A stretch of DNA of 64,000 bases from Phormidesmis priestleyi ULC007 (GTDB lineage: Bacteria > Cyanobacteriota > Cyanobacteriia > Leptolyngbyales > Leptolyngbyaceae): positions 62,001 through 126,000 of the forward strand of contig NZ_MPPI01000010.1 in NCBI RefSeq assembly GCF_001895925.1, read 5' to 3'. Made by a program: the position numbers and the translations under genes. Shown one piece after another: positions 22,139 through 32,983 of this stretch (position 1 is the stretch's first letter; each line of letters starts with the position of its first letter). The notes below the pieces were generated by a model that was not told the origin of the DNA, did no database searches, and saw only the letters and a program-made list of their open reading frames with translations.

Positions 22139-23833
22139 GTGCGTCCAATCTTCTCCCTCTCCCGGAATCTCTATTGTGCTGCCTTGGCACTTGGCTTAGT
22201 CGCCTGTCAGCCAGCTCAACCTCAGCCATCTCGTCCGACCCTGCTTCCTCAAGATCCGCGAGTCCAGGTTTACACCAACCATGAGCCTGCGTCGCAATAT
22301 ACAGAGCCTTATCGCAAACAAACCCGATCGGGTGATGACCTTGAACAAATTATTGTGGAGGCGATCGCATCGGCTCAAACGAGTGTTGAAGTTGCCGTTC
22401 AAGAATTTCGCTTGCCCAAAATCGCCAAAGCGTTGAGCGATCGTGCTCAAGCTGGTGTGAAGGTGCGGGTCATTCTCGAAAATAGCTATTCACGCCCAGT
22501 TAGCAGCATTCGTGCTGATGAAATTGCCAAGCTACCAGAGCGGGAGCGCGATCGCTATGGTGAATCTCTGAAGCTCATTGATCAGAACGGCGACGGACAG
22601 CTTAGTCCGACCGAGATTAATCAGGGCGATGCGCTGGTGATGCTCGACAACGCCAAAATTCCTCGCCTTGACGATACGGCGGGTGGAACACGCGGCAGTA
22701 ATTTGATGCACCACAAATTTGTGATTGTAGATGGACACACGATCGTCGTCACCTCCGCCAACTTTACGCCGTCAGACGTTCACGGCGACTTTAAGACGCT
22801 CACGAGTCGCGGCAATGCTAACAATCTGCTCAAAATTGATAGCCCAGAGTTAGCAACTCTCTTTACACAAGAATTTAATCTCATGTGGGGCGACGGCCCT
22901 GGAGGCAAACCAGATAGTTTGTTTGGGATCAAGAAGCCGCATCGCGCTCCCCAGCAAGTGCAGGTAGGAGACACCACGATCGAGATACAATTCTCACCTT
23001 CAGCCTCATCTCTGCCCTGGGAGCAAACCACAAATGGGTTAATTGGCAAAACTCTGAGTCAAGCTAGCCAATCGATCGAGATGGCACTGTTTGTCTTCTC
23101 AGATCAGCCACTGGCGAATTTGCTGGATATTCAACATCAGAAAGGGGCACAAATTAAAGCGCTAATTGAGCCTAGCTTTATGTTTCGACCCTACAGCGAA
23201 GGATTGGATATGCTGGGCGTTTCGCTAGGTGACACCTGCAAGCTCGACCCCGATAATCGCCCCTGGCAAACTCCAATTACGACAGTGGGGGTGCCCCGCT
23301 TACCTCCCGGTGACTTACTGCATCACAAATTTGGCATCGTGGATGGACAGACGGTGATTACAGGCTCTCATAACTGGACGATCGCCGCCAATCAGGGCAA
23401 CGACGAAACCCTGCTAGTGATTCACAGTTCGCTGGTGGCGGCACATTTTCAGCGCGAGTTTAACCGCCTCTATACAGATGCAATTTTAGGGGTGCCGCCT
23501 GCGATTCGTCGCAAAGTCGAAACTTATCAACAACAGTGCGGAAAGCCGACAACGCCGCCCCCGATCGCTCCCGTTTCCAAGCAACGAGACACGCCTGCAA
23601 AACCTCAAAAATCTGCCCCGCAGAAGTCTGCTGAAACGATCAATCAACCCGTAAATCTGAATAGTGCCACTCAAGCAGAACTAGAAGCACTGCCAGGAGT
23701 CGGACCCGGTTTAGCAAAGCGGATTATTACCGCCCGTCAACAAAAGCCCTTCGTCTCTCTAGAAGATTTCGATCGAGTCTCCGGTGTCGGGCCTAAATTG
23801 CTTGAAAAATTGCACGATCGAGTCACCTGGTAA
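22139..23833 (+). CDS. phospholipase D-like lipoprotein with EF-hand and HhH
   Basis: A 564-residue exported protein. The GTG start gives a lipoprotein signal with lipobox LVAC and Cys23. Two HKD motifs of the phospholipase D superfamily are intact: HHKFVIVD at about 191-198 and HHKFGIVD near 397. Between the start and HKD1 is a perfect EF-hand loop, DQNGDGQLSPTE (148-159), predicting calcium control. After a Pro/Lys-rich linker the last 55 residues form a ComEA-type double helix-hairpin-helix (NLNSATQAELEALPGVG), a DNA-binding module. An anchored, calcium-dependent nuclease is the likeliest role; a phospholipase is the alternative. It ends in a shared terminator. Confidence 0.9.
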   Translation: MRPIFSLSRNLYCAALALGLVACQPAQPQPSRPTLLPQDPRVQVYTNHEPASQYTEPYRKQTRSGDDLEQIIVEAIASAQTSVEVAVQEFRLPKIAKALSDRAQAGVKVRVILENSYSRPVSSIRADEIAKLPERERDRYGESLKLIDQNGDGQLSPTEINQGDALVMLDNAKIPRLDDTAGGTRGSNLMHHKFVIVDGHTIVVTSANFTPSDVHGDFKTLTSRGNANNLLKIDSPELATLFTQEFNLMWGDGPGGKPDSLFGIKKPHRAPQQVQVGDTTIEIQFSPSASSLPWEQTTNGLIGKTLSQASQSIEMALFVFSDQPLANLLDIQHQKGAQIKALIEPSFMFRPYSEGLDMLGVSLGDTCKLDPDNRPWQTPITTVGVPRLPPGDLLHHKFGIVDGQTVITGSHNWTIAANQGNDETLLVIHSSLVAAHFQREFNRLYTDAILGVPPAIRRKVETYQQQCGKPTTPPPIAPVSKQRDTPAKPQKSAPQKSAETINQPVNLNSATQAELEALPGVGPGLAKRIITARQQKPFVSLEDFDRVSGVGPKLLEKLHDRVTW

Positions 23834-23841
23834 AAATCAAA

Positions 23842-23870
23842 AAAGGGATGGGGGTTTAGCCCATCCCTTT
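23842..23870. terminator. bidirectional terminator between PLD and cheA genes
   Basis: AAAGGGATGGG (23842-23852) pairs perfectly with CCCATCCCTTT (23860-23870) around a seven-base loop. It is A-rich on one flank and T-rich on the other. It lies 8 bases after the plus-strand stop and 26 bases after the minus-strand CheA stop. Confidence 0.8.
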
Positions 23871-23896
23871 CAGAAGTTAGCAAAATTCAGGGTTTG

Positions 23897-26800
23897 CTAT
23901 TGTCGATTATTGACAATCAGAATCTCTCCCTTCAGCATTCGTTGAGCCGCATCCAAGAGCGCTTCTTCTAGATAAGGCTTCGTAAAGTAGCCACTTGCTC
24001 CCAGAGATGCTGCCATTTGACGGTGACGATCGGCACCACGAGAAGTCAACATCGCGATCGGAAGACTGCTGAGATTTGGGTCTTTCTGAATTCGTGAAAG
24101 CAGTTCTAAGCCATCCATTCTAGGCATCTCAATATCGCAGAACACGATATCACAAGGCAATCCTGCTCTCAGTTTCTCCCAAGCCTCTTGACCGTCGCGG
24201 GCTTGCTCGACTCGATAGCCAACTTTGTTGAAGGTCATTGACAGCAGTTCGCGCACTGTGATCGAGTCGTCCACAATCAGCACCGTCGGCTCGGTCTTCA
24301 TGGTGATCGTATCGTTGGACTGTGCTGCACCTTGATCCCACATGGTGCCGACATCGCGACGAATTCGACCCATCGAAAGATCGATCAGTTCTAACACGTC
24401 TGCGATCGGCATAATTCGACCATCGCCTAGTACGGTTGCCCCGGCTACCCCGATCGGCTTGGGTATGGGGCCCTCTAGTTGCTTGATCACGATTTCTTGT
24501 TCGCCCAAGACTTGATCGACCTGGAGCGCCAGATAGTTGCCTGCACTGCGGAGGACTACCACAGACACCATATCGTCTTCTTGATTGCCGCCATAAACAT
24601 TGCCTCGGCTGAGATGGCGGTTATAGCCCAGTAGCTCAGTCAAAGGGCGTAACGTTAGAACAGAGTCTCGCCAAGCGATCGCCGGATTTCCTTCTGCATT
24701 GGTTTGAATGCGATCTTTAGGAATGTCGAGCATATCTTCCACCCCATCCATTGGGAAGGCAACGCGGGCCCGATCGCTGACACAGCATAAAGCTTTCGAG
24801 ATGCTGAGGGTGAGCGGCAGCCGCACCGTAAAGGTTGTGCCCTTATTCATGGCTGAGTCAGTGTTGATGACTCCCCGAATTTCACTCAGACTGGTACGCA
24901 CCACATCCATGCCCACTCCTCGACCTGAGAAGTCATCTGCCTGGTCTTTAGTGGTAAAGCCGGGATGGAAGAGAAGATCATAGATATCCAGCCGCGCCAT
25001 CGATTTAGATTCGGCTGACGTGATCAGCCCTTTCTCGATCGCTTTTACTTTCACCCGCTCAATATCGACTCCTGCACCGTCATCTGACACCGAAATCACG
25101 GTCTGGTTTCCCTGGTGAAAGGCCCGAATCGTAATCTGACCGATCGGAGATTTTCCGGCTGCTCGCCGCACCTCTGGGGTTTCAATTCCGTGAGTGATGG
25201 CGTTATTAACTAGATGAGTCATTGGATCATAGAGGTGTTCCAAAATCATCTTGTCAATCAGAGTTTCGCGACCTTCAATCACCAGTTCTGCTTGTTTGCC
25301 ACACTTCATTGCGATGTCACGCACGGCGCGAGGCAGCCGATCGGCAGTTTGGGCAAACGGCACCATGCGAGAGCGAGTCAGCCCTTCTTGCAGTTGCGTC
25401 GTCACCTGCCGGAACATCCGGGTGACTTGATCGGTTTCATCGACGATAAACCCAATGTCAGAAGCAGATTCTCGGACTCGCACAATCAACTCAATCATCT
25501 CCTGCGAGAGCGAGTGAAAGCCCGTAAAGCGATCCATCTCTAGCGGGTCATATTCCACTTCAGAGGAATTGTTTGGGGTGATGGCGCTGTCTCGCCTCGA
25601 AGCTCCAAAAATGGAAGACGTGCGTTGACTGCGGCTGGCAAGCAGAGAACTTTCTAAGAGCGATCGCTCATACAAGTCCTGCATTCGCTGACCGACATCA
25701 CTCAACTGCTGAACCTGATAGAGCAGGTTATCGAGCGATTGCCGCATCCGTTCCTGGTCTTGCTCTAAACTATTTCGGTTAACGACTAATTCCCCGACCA
25801 GGTTGCTGAGGTTATCCAGGTGCTTAACCGGAACCCGCATCGTCTGTTCACTGAGTCCTTTTCCAGGTCGATTGGTTCGTCGCCCTGATTGAACACTGCT
25901 GAGACCTTTTGCTGATGGGGTTCCTCCCATCGTTTTGTCAGCGTCTTCCAGCATCTTCTCTAGATCGTCAAACTCCAGGTCAGAGTCGCTGGCGTAGGCT
26001 GAGAAATCTGTCTGAGACGTAGCAGCTAATGGCTCAGGTGCGTTTGCTAAGAGAGATTCGAGGTCGTCAAAGCTTTCGGATGTTGATTGCTCTATGGTGG
26101 ATGACCGATGATCACCTAGCAAAGCATTCAGGTCATCGAACTCGTCTAATTCGGCGGATGGCGCATCGAGTCGCGGGTCTAGGTTTGCGGCTTCAACCAA
26201 CGGATCAGCCGCCGCTTCACCAAATAAGCCATCTAAATCATCAAAGTTCTCAGTATCGGAGGTTTCAGACAGATCTAAAAGGTCGTCACTCAAGAAATCA
26301 TCTAAGTCGCCAAGCTCGCTGTCAGCTTCTGCGTTGGCTTCTGGCTCAGAAGTCTCTGACCCTAGAAGGGCATCTAATTCAGCCTCGTCGCTAGATTCAT
26401 CGGGTCGGTGAGAAGCCGCCATTGCCGCCCCTAGAGAGGCAACTGACGCAGCCGCAATGCCTGCCCCAAGGAGAGGATTGAACCCAGAATTATCAGCCGC
26501 TTCGGTGGGGGAAGCGTCGGTTTCAGGTTGTTCAGAATCATCAAAACTCTCTAAATCGAAGGCAGAATCCTGTAGGTCGAGTTCTAAATCGCTAGACAGA
26601 GGATCTGAGAGTTCTGCTTCGGATGTTATGGGTTCTGAACCCTCAGAGAATAAATCAAAGTCTGCCTCATTCAAACTGTCTGGAGATTCTAGAGATAGCT
26701 CGTCTGAGTCAAGTCCGAAGAGGCTTTGTTCAGCGATCAGATCATCGGTCAGTTCTAACGACTCACTCTCTTCAGAGGAAACCATCCCAAACAGTTCATT

Positions 26801-29800
26801 TTCCAGGTTTAGGGCGGAGTCAAAAGGTGGATTTTCTGAGCGATCGTCACCCAACAAATCAAAGCCTAGTAGGTCTGCCTCTTCAGCCAAGCTTGAATCT
26901 AGCAAGTCATCTAAGCTATCTGAAGGGTCGCTAGTCGAAAGCAGATCAAAATCTAGTGCAGTCTCCTCCTCGGTTAAATCTAGACCCAGCAGATCGTCTA
27001 AATCGGTTGAAGGCTCGTCAGATTCAGCACCCTCACGCACGTGAGACGCTGGAGAATCGGCGATCGACTCCTCGCTGCCTTGCTCTGCTGTCATTGGAAA
27101 ACCCAGAGAGTCTGTGGTTTCTAAATCTGAGGCTGGATCTTCAGCGAATAGCAGCCCCAAATCCTCCGAGTTTTCGTCAAACAAGCTGTCAAGCTCGTCG
27201 CTTGTCTCTAGTGCATTGAGATTCAAATCTAACGACTCTTCAGGCTGATCAAGGTTGAAGCCAAGTGAGGCTTCAGAGCCAAATAATTCTGCTAAGTCAG
27301 CGGGGTCTGATTCAGAATCAGTTTCTAAATTCAGTGAGAAAGGAGCTTCTACCGCAGGGGTTTCTTCCGGGCGATCGCTCAGGTTGATTTCATCTTCACT
27401 GCTCAACCCTAAGAAATCATTTAAATCAGTCAAGTCTGGTCTAGGTAAATCATTCGACCACAACTCACTGTCTTCTGCTAACAGATCTAAAACGTCTGGA
27501 GATGAGTTTAAGTCAAACTCAAAGTCACTATCAAACAACCCTGGCTCTCTATTGAGAGAATCTTCAGGCTCTAAAGCATCAATCTCTAATTCAAGCAGCG
27601 TTTCCTCGCTATCTTCACTATCTAGAAGACCTGTCAACAGATCGTCATCTGCTTCCGACACTTCTAGACTAGATGGAAGCTCACTGCCGAATAACGTTAA
27701 GTCTAATTCTGTGGAGTCGTCGCTTTCAGTCTCTGCAAACAGACTGTTAGAAAACTCTAAAGACTCCTCATCCGAAGTCGGTGTATCAGACCCAAAGTCT
27801 AGTCTCTCTAATTCAGCATCCAGATTTGGAGGCAATTCGGCTTCTAAACTTGGCTCAGATAGACTCCAAAGATCGTCTGTAAGTGAAAGATCGGCTGTCT
27901 CTGGATCAGGAGCCGTGAGAGGAAGGGCATCTAAACTGTCTAGAGAGGTCGCAGGTTCTTCAGTTAGACCAAAATCGAGATCAGCTAAATCTCCAAATGG
28001 ATCATCTGCCAAAACACCGAGTCCGTTCTGGTTGTCTGATTTAAGGCGTGAGGCTGGCGGAGACTCCTCTACCTCCAAGTTTTCCCAGGGGTCTGCGATC
28101 GAGGCAGCAGGAGTCAGATCTTCATCTAACAGGCTGTCGAGATCTAGACCGTCAAAGCTCAAATCTGCATCCACTGTTGGGCTAGAGGCAGCGATCGGGT
28201 CACTCAAAGACTCCTCAAAGCTCAAATCTTCGTCATCTCGCTCGGCGAACAACTCACCCAGATCGCCTAATGGAGTTGCTTCGTCATCGGCTGGGGATGA
28301 AGCCGCTTCCAATGAATTATCTGAAGTCTCGCTGGCTAGATTGAGTTCGTCAAGGCTGTCTAAACTCAGATTATCAAAGAGATCGTCTGCGGAAGAAGTT
28401 GATCGCTCTTCAGGAGTGTCTAAATTGAATAGGTCAAAGTCTTCGTCGTCTGAGGCGGTTTCAAAGAAGAGGGTCGGCTCCACGATCGGCTCTGAATTCA
28501 CTTCAGGATTAGATAATTCCTCTAAAAGATCATCTCCAAACAGGCTCGTTAGATCATCATCTGTGCTGTCAGCACTCGAAGGGGTGGCAGAATCAAACAA
28601 TAAGTCCGAAAAGTCGCTGCTATCGCCTCCATCGGCTGCGCCCGTTAAATCAAACGTTGAAGATTGAGTGCTTCCAATCACCTCTTCTTCTTGCCAGGTG
28701 GCACCGAGATCAGGCATTTCGCCTTCAAACAAATCTGCCAAGCTGTTGAGTTCTGCCATACCCATTTCAGGGCCGTTACGATCGCCCGACTCAGATCCAG
28801 GGTCTTCTACTAAACGGCTGTCAGTGCCAGACTCAAACAAAGCAGCATCCAGGGTCAGATCGTCTAATTCCAAAACGTCTAGAGAATTGGGTTCAGCCGC
28901 AAAGTCTACTCCTGACAGATCCAGTTCATCGTCTGAATCAAGGAGGTCTGTCATAGCAAAGAAGTCTGACAGATCATCATCAACGGCTAATGGTAGTGCG
29001 GCATCAATCGGCACAAGAGCGATCAGTTGTTCACTGGGAACGACATCAGCCCCTCGACCTGCCAAAACAGACTCCTGGGCTTGCTTGAGGTCTCTAATCA
29101 CGATCGGAGCCAAAGCCCGATAAGAATTGTTAAGATCGGCCATGGCGCGGCTTGCCAGATTCACCAAACTGCACCATTGATGGAGATCAAAGGCTTCGCC
29201 CGATCCCCTCAACTCTGTGCAAATTGCTTGAAGGCGATCGCGTCCATCAGGTAAGGTTTCCGCTTGCCTAAACAGTTGCAGCATCTCGCGCAATTGAGCA
29301 GGCACATCGTTTTGAAAAATTAACACCAAGGCGCTGTCTTGCGAGAACGTTGCGGGGGGCTTTGCGATCGTCCGCCGATCTGTAGCCGTAGCCGCGATCG
29401 TGGCTGCTCCTTGGCGCTCTAGCAGATTGAGATATTGCTGGAGTTCTTCAAAAACAGGCTCAACGCCTACCATAGTTGCATTAGAGGTTTCTTCGGTTAA
29501 CCCAAACGGGCCCTGCAACTGCTCTAATAATTCTTGAAGCGTGTCAAACACCCGCAGCAGCAAAGTTTCTACGTTTTGATCGGGCTTGATTCCCGGAGTC
29601 TCCTTGAGAATTTTGAAGAAATCTTCTAAGCGATGCGAAGTCTTCTGAATGCTGCTCAGACCTAACATCGCGGCTCCACCTTTGACTGAGTGAGCCGCTC
29701 GAAAGACTTCATTGACCATTTCTGGATCTGCGATCGTGTTTTGCAGATTCAACAAACCCTGCTCAATGGTATTAAGGTGGTCTTTTGCCTCCTCAATGAA

Positions 29801-29836
29801 GTAGCCCATGATTCGCTGCTGTTGTTCTGGCTGCAT
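23897..29836 (-). CDS. hmpE: giant CheA-type hybrid histidine kinase (HmpE/PilL-like)
   Basis: A 1,979-residue kinase for type IV pilus-based taxis. An N-terminal Hpt domain carries the phospho-acceptor His49 in AAHSVKGG. A weaker Hpt-like helical region follows to about residue 280. About 1,030 residues (roughly 290-1,325) then form an acidic Asp/Glu/Ser/Leu-rich linker. It has many short variations on LDDLLG or DLFGS themes, and an Ala-rich hydrophobic segment near 1,130. The dimerisation domain follows (VGELVVNRN), then the ATPase (HLVNNAITHGIE, DDGAGVD, GRGVGMD), a CheW-like domain and a receiver (VDDS, CDIEMPRMDG). An AAAGGGA ribosome site precedes the ATG. It is the last gene of the chemotaxis cluster. 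Confidence 0.92.
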   Translation of the reverse strand: MQPEQQQRIMGYFIEEAKDHLNTIEQGLLNLQNTIADPEMVNEVFRAAHSVKGGAAMLGLSSIQKTSHRLEDFFKILKETPGIKPDQNVETLLLRVFDTLQELLEQLQGPFGLTEETSNATMVGVEPVFEELQQYLNLLERQGAATIAATATDRRTIAKPPATFSQDSALVLIFQNDVPAQLREMLQLFRQAETLPDGRDRLQAICTELRGSGEAFDLHQWCSLVNLASRAMADLNNSYRALAPIVIRDLKQAQESVLAGRGADVVPSEQLIALVPIDAALPLAVDDDLSDFFAMTDLLDSDDELDLSGVDFAAEPNSLDVLELDDLTLDAALFESGTDSRLVEDPGSESGDRNGPEMGMAELNSLADLFEGEMPDLGATWQEEEVIGSTQSSTFDLTGAADGGDSSDFSDLLFDSATPSSADSTDDDLTSLFGDDLLEELSNPEVNSEPIVEPTLFFETASDDEDFDLFNLDTPEERSTSSADDLFDNLSLDSLDELNLASETSDNSLEAASSPADDEATPLGDLGELFAERDDEDLSFEESLSDPIAASSPTVDADLSFDGLDLDSLLDEDLTPAASIADPWENLEVEESPPASRLKSDNQNGLGVLADDPFGDLADLDFGLTEEPATSLDSLDALPLTAPDPETADLSLTDDLWSLSEPSLEAELPPNLDAELERLDFGSDTPTSDEESLEFSNSLFAETESDDSTELDLTLFGSELPSSLEVSEADDDLLTGLLDSEDSEETLLELEIDALEPEDSLNREPGLFDSDFEFDLNSSPDVLDLLAEDSELWSNDLPRPDLTDLNDFLGLSSEDEINLSDRPEETPAVEAPFSLNLETDSESDPADLAELFGSEASLGFNLDQPEESLDLNLNALETSDELDSLFDENSEDLGLLFAEDPASDLETTDSLGFPMTAEQGSEESIADSPASHVREGAESDEPSTDLDDLLGLDLTEEETALDFDLLSTSDPSDSLDDLLDSSLAEEADLLGFDLLGDDRSENPPFDSALNLENELFGMVSSEESESLELTDDLIAEQSLFGLDSDELSLESPDSLNEADFDLFSEGSEPITSEAELSDPLSSDLELDLQDSAFDLESFDDSEQPETDASPTEAADNSGFNPLLGAGIAAASVASLGAAMAASHRPDESSDEAELDALLGSETSEPEANAEADSELGDLDDFLSDDLLDLSETSDTENFDDLDGLFGEAAADPLVEAANLDPRLDAPSAELDEFDDLNALLGDHRSSTIEQSTSESFDDLESLLANAPEPLAATSQTDFSAYASDSDLEFDDLEKMLEDADKTMGGTPSAKGLSSVQSGRRTNRPGKGLSEQTMRVPVKHLDNLSNLVGELVVNRNSLEQDQERMRQSLDNLLYQVQQLSDVGQRMQDLYERSLLESSLLASRSQRTSSIFGASRRDSAITPNNSSEVEYDPLEMDRFTGFHSLSQEMIELIVRVRESASDIGFIVDETDQVTRMFRQVTTQLQEGLTRSRMVPFAQTADRLPRAVRDIAMKCGKQAELVIEGRETLIDKMILEHLYDPMTHLVNNAITHGIETPEVRRAAGKSPIGQITIRAFHQGNQTVISVSDDGAGVDIERVKVKAIEKGLITSAESKSMARLDIYDLLFHPGFTTKDQADDFSGRGVGMDVVRTSLSEIRGVINTDSAMNKGTTFTVRLPLTLSISKALCCVSDRARVAFPMDGVEDMLDIPKDRIQTNAEGNPAIAWRDSVLTLRPLTELLGYNRHLSRGNVYGGNQEDDMVSVVVLRSAGNYLALQVDQVLGEQEIVIKQLEGPIPKPIGVAGATVLGDGRIMPIADVLELIDLSMGRIRRDVGTMWDQGAAQSNDTITMKTEPTVLIVDDSITVRELLSMTFNKVGYRVEQARDGQEAWEKLRAGLPCDIVFCDIEMPRMDGLELLSRIQKDPNLSSLPIAMLTSRGADRHRQMAASLGASGYFTKPYLEEALLDAAQRMLKGEILIVNNRQ

Positions 29837-30059
29837 CGCATTGTCCCTTTCTAGAGTGATGACCTCTGTTTAGACCCATTCTAATGAGTCATGCAGAGGA
29901 ATCTTAGAGTAGATGATCTGAATCCGGGAGCTAAACTGTGAACCGAAGCCATCTAGGTCGGTGAACTAAAACTATTTGCACCGGTTTTGAGTAGATGGCT
30001 CTAGGGTAACTGACTTAACTAAAATAGAGGCTGCTATTTGCAAGCGCCTGTGATTTGCG

Positions 30060-32765
30060 CTACTTTCGCTCGATCGTGTCTACGCGGAACCGCTCCACAG
30101 AGGTCAAAAGATCTCGTGCAACGCCCACCAGATTTTGCAGCGAACCCGACACTCGCTGCGCCTCTTGCGAGGTTTCTTGAGCCGTCAGTTCGACCGATTG
30201 CATGACTTGAGCCACAGCGCGAGACGTTTCCGTCTGTTCGACCGTATCGGCAGTAATCGAAGTCACCAAGGTGTTGATGCGAGTTGACACCTGAATGATG
30301 TCTTCTAGCGATCGCTTTGCCTGCTCTGCGAGTCGAGTGCCTTCGATCACCTGCTGGGTGCCCTCTTCCATCGCGGTCATCACCGAGCCAGTCTCACTCT
30401 GAATTTGCAGCACAATTTGCTCGATTTCTTTCGACGCTTTTGCGGCTCGGTCTGCCAATTGGCGAACTTCATCGGCCACGATCGCAAAGCCTCGTCCCGC
30501 TTCTCCTGCCCGTGCCGCCTCAATACTAGCGTTCAAAGCAAGCAAGTTAGTCCGAGAGGCAATCTGAGAAATCAGCGCCACGATCTTAGAAATCTCTTGA
30601 GAAGACTCAGCCAGACGCTTCACTTTACGAGTGGTTTCAGCCACCGTTTCGCGAATTTCTAAAATACCTGCCACGGTGCGTTCTACGGCTTCGCCGCCTT
30701 TGAGAGCTGTTGCCGACGCAGACCGCGCAACTTCTTCCGCCTCACGAGCGCTTTCGGCTACCCGTTGAATCGAGTCAGTCATCACCTGAACTGAGTTGAG
30801 CGTGACCGCCAGTTCTTCTGCCTGTCGCAATGCATCTGAAGACAAGCTTCGGGCAAACATTTCGTTCTCGGTCGAACCTTTGCTGACTTGACGGGCGGCT
30901 GTCTTCACCTGCTGCACAATCTCTCGCAGGTTTTGAATCGTCAGGTTAAAGGAGTCTGCAACCGCACCGAGCACGTCTGCTGTCACCTCTGCCTGCACCG
31001 TTAAGTCGCCTCTCGCAGCCCCTTCCACGTCATCAAGGAGGCGAATCACCTGACGCTGTAAGTCTTCTTTGGCTTGCTCTTGCTCTTCTGCTTTGCGCTG
31101 GGCTTCGCTGGTTGTGGTTAAAATCACTCGCGCCATCTGATTAAACCCACTCGACAACTGACCTAGCTCATCTTCTGAGTAAACCGTTGTGCGAGCGTTC
31201 AAGTTTCCTTGACATACAGCATCAAATTGGGCTTGTAAATCATCTGTAGAGCGCTTCATCTGCTTTGCGGTGATTTGCCCAACCGCAAACGCTGCGCCTC
31301 CTCCACAGACTCCCCCTGCTAAAGCCATTAATAGCCCAGTGTTTCGCAGTTGAGCAACCACGGTCGGATTGTTCTGCTGGGCGGCACTATTGGCTGAGAG
31401 AAAACTGACTACTGCTACTGCCACGGCTGAGACAATTCCTGCCGCCCCTGCCACGATCAATTGCTTGGTAGCCATGGGGCGGTTGTCGATAAAGGCTAAG
31501 GGGCCTTGCTCAACGGTGGGAGTCGGATCGATCGGCTGGCTATCCAACTGAGTAAAGCTGGGAACTTGCTCAGAGGTATTGGAGATGCTGAACAGTTCAT
31601 CTTCGCGGATGGTAGAGCGATCGTCCTCGTCAAAATTCATCCCGGCGCTGTTTTGAGCGATCGGCATCCCGTTTGTAGATAGCCCAAAATCACTGCCCAC
31701 TGAAGGACTGGTAAATCCAGCCGAGTCTTCTGACAAGTCAAAGTCAGAGAGATTGCCGAGATCGTCAAAATCTTCAAAATCATCTAGGAAATCGACACTG
31801 CTCTGATTTCCGGCTGGGTTTGCAGCACTCGGACTTGGCTCGGCGTGAGAACCGCTATAAAGTGAATCGATCCGATGAGGAGCGGCGGGCGCGTCAGATG
31901 TTGACTCAGCCGATTCATAAAGGTCAGGGCTTCCCATAAAGAGCGTGTCTTCACTCATCACCCGGTTGTTGAAGCCTGAACGATGGGGAGGGTCTTCACG
32001 GGGATGGTCGGCTGCCGCTGGTTCAGGAAACGACGGGAACGGAGATTCATCCGTCTGATCGGCAAAATCTGGGCTAGAGAACACGCTATCAAATTCGTCC
32101 ATTGCCGCCGGGAAGTCATGATCTAGGCGAGTATCCGCTAGAGATGATTCGGGGTTAGTGCCGAACGCAAATTGATCACTTGACTCGCTACGGGCGCTGG
32201 GGTCAAAAGCATCTTGGTCAGTTAGCGCGAACGGATCGTCAGCAAAGGTATTGCTTTGATTAGGTGCCCTTCCATTGTCGGGACGGTTAAAAGCACTGCT
32301 AGATGATTCATTGCTCGGAGAGGGCGGGAATTCGGGCATATCCAAATCCATTTCATCCAGCACAAAATCATTATTTAGGAAGTCGGCATCTGTCTGCTGC
32401 TGAGTCACCGAAGCGCGATTTGCGGCATCAAAATCATCAAACGCCCCAATTTCTTCTTCACTCTCAGAAGAACCATTGGCTGACTCACCTGCAAACTGGT
32501 TGGCGTAGGTCAGACCACTGGTGGCATAATCGACAAACTCGGTGTCAGAAGTGAGATTGAGAACGGTTTGATATTGCTCTTGAGCCACGTCATATTGCTG
32601 AAGCCCATAGCAATAGATGTGCCCCCGCAGAAGTCGAGCGCTGGGGTCTTGGGGGTATTCATTGACTAAGCGATCGACAATTTTCGCCGCTTCTTCATAC
32701 TTGCCCTGCATATAGGCTCTTTCAGCCTGTTGATAGTCTTGGGCAAAGTCAGTCCCGCGTGCCAT
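30060..32765 (-). CDS. hmpD: methyl-accepting chemotaxis protein (HmpD/PilJ-like)
   Basis: A 901-residue transducer. A TPR-like helical start (about residues 5-90, [16 protein letters not shown]) is followed by an acidic low-complexity stretch (about 95-410). Two adjacent hydrophobic segments (about 428-450 and 468-490) are separated by only about 18 residues, so almost nothing is exposed outside the membrane. HAMP-like regions follow (about 495-630), then the signalling hairpin with the conserved tip near [23 protein letters not shown]. The GGAGAAGG ribosome site is well placed. It lies between CheW and CheA genes. Sensing is probably cytoplasmic or within the membrane. Confidence 0.92.
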   Translation of the reverse strand: MARGTDFAQDYQQAERAYMQGKYEEAAKIVDRLVNEYPQDPSARLLRGHIYCYGLQQYDVAQEQYQTVLNLTSDTEFVDYATSGLTYANQFAGESANGSSESEEEIGAFDDFDAANRASVTQQQTDADFLNNDFVLDEMDLDMPEFPPSPSNESSSSAFNRPDNGRAPNQSNTFADDPFALTDQDAFDPSARSESSDQFAFGTNPESSLADTRLDHDFPAAMDEFDSVFSSPDFADQTDESPFPSFPEPAAADHPREDPPHRSGFNNRVMSEDTLFMGSPDLYESAESTSDAPAAPHRIDSLYSGSHAEPSPSAANPAGNQSSVDFLDDFEDFDDLGNLSDFDLSEDSAGFTSPSVGSDFGLSTNGMPIAQNSAGMNFDEDDRSTIREDELFSISNTSEQVPSFTQLDSQPIDPTPTVEQGPLAFIDNRPMATKQLIVAGAAGIVSAVAVAVVSFLSANSAAQQNNPTVVAQLRNTGLLMALAGGVCGGGAAFAVGQITAKQMKRSTDDLQAQFDAVCQGNLNARTTVYSEDELGQLSSGFNQMARVILTTTSEAQRKAEEQEQAKEDLQRQVIRLLDDVEGAARGDLTVQAEVTADVLGAVADSFNLTIQNLREIVQQVKTAARQVSKGSTENEMFARSLSSDALRQAEELAVTLNSVQVMTDSIQRVAESAREAEEVARSASATALKGGEAVERTVAGILEIRETVAETTRKVKRLAESSQEISKIVALISQIASRTNLLALNASIEAARAGEAGRGFAIVADEVRQLADRAAKASKEIEQIVLQIQSETGSVMTAMEEGTQQVIEGTRLAEQAKRSLEDIIQVSTRINTLVTSITADTVEQTETSRAVAQVMQSVELTAQETSQEAQRVSGSLQNLVGVARDLLTSVERFRVDTIERK

Positions 32766-32983
32766 GTGCCTTCTCCTGCAAGTGCTTGGTTGCCGTTGTT
32801 CTCGAAGTTCTGCTCTTAAAATTGAGTTTGATCGGGGGCAAACTTAGAAAAAAGCGAGCAGTCGATGTAAAGTGAAAATAATACACCTGATAGTAATTAA
32901 TGCTGGTTAAAGGATGCAAAAGTTGTCTTTAATCGCTCCGTTGCATTGATTGTACCGATAGTGATCGGTTTTGGCTCATTAGA

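Noticed and set aside
26457-27044. A second Ser-rich frame antisense to CheA (also 28668-29123)
   Set aside because: Same cause: repetitive GAT/GAA/TCT codons read backwards.
27255-28667. A 470-codon Ser-rich open frame on the plus strand opposite the CheA gene
   Set aside because: It is the antisense reading of the Asp/Glu/Ser-rich linker, where codon bias removes stops. It has no family resemblance or ribosome site.
26000-28900. Possible CRISPR-like or tandem DNA repeat array within the CheA gene
   Set aside because: The similarity is at the amino-acid composition level; units vary in length and sequence, with no constant repeat and spacer.
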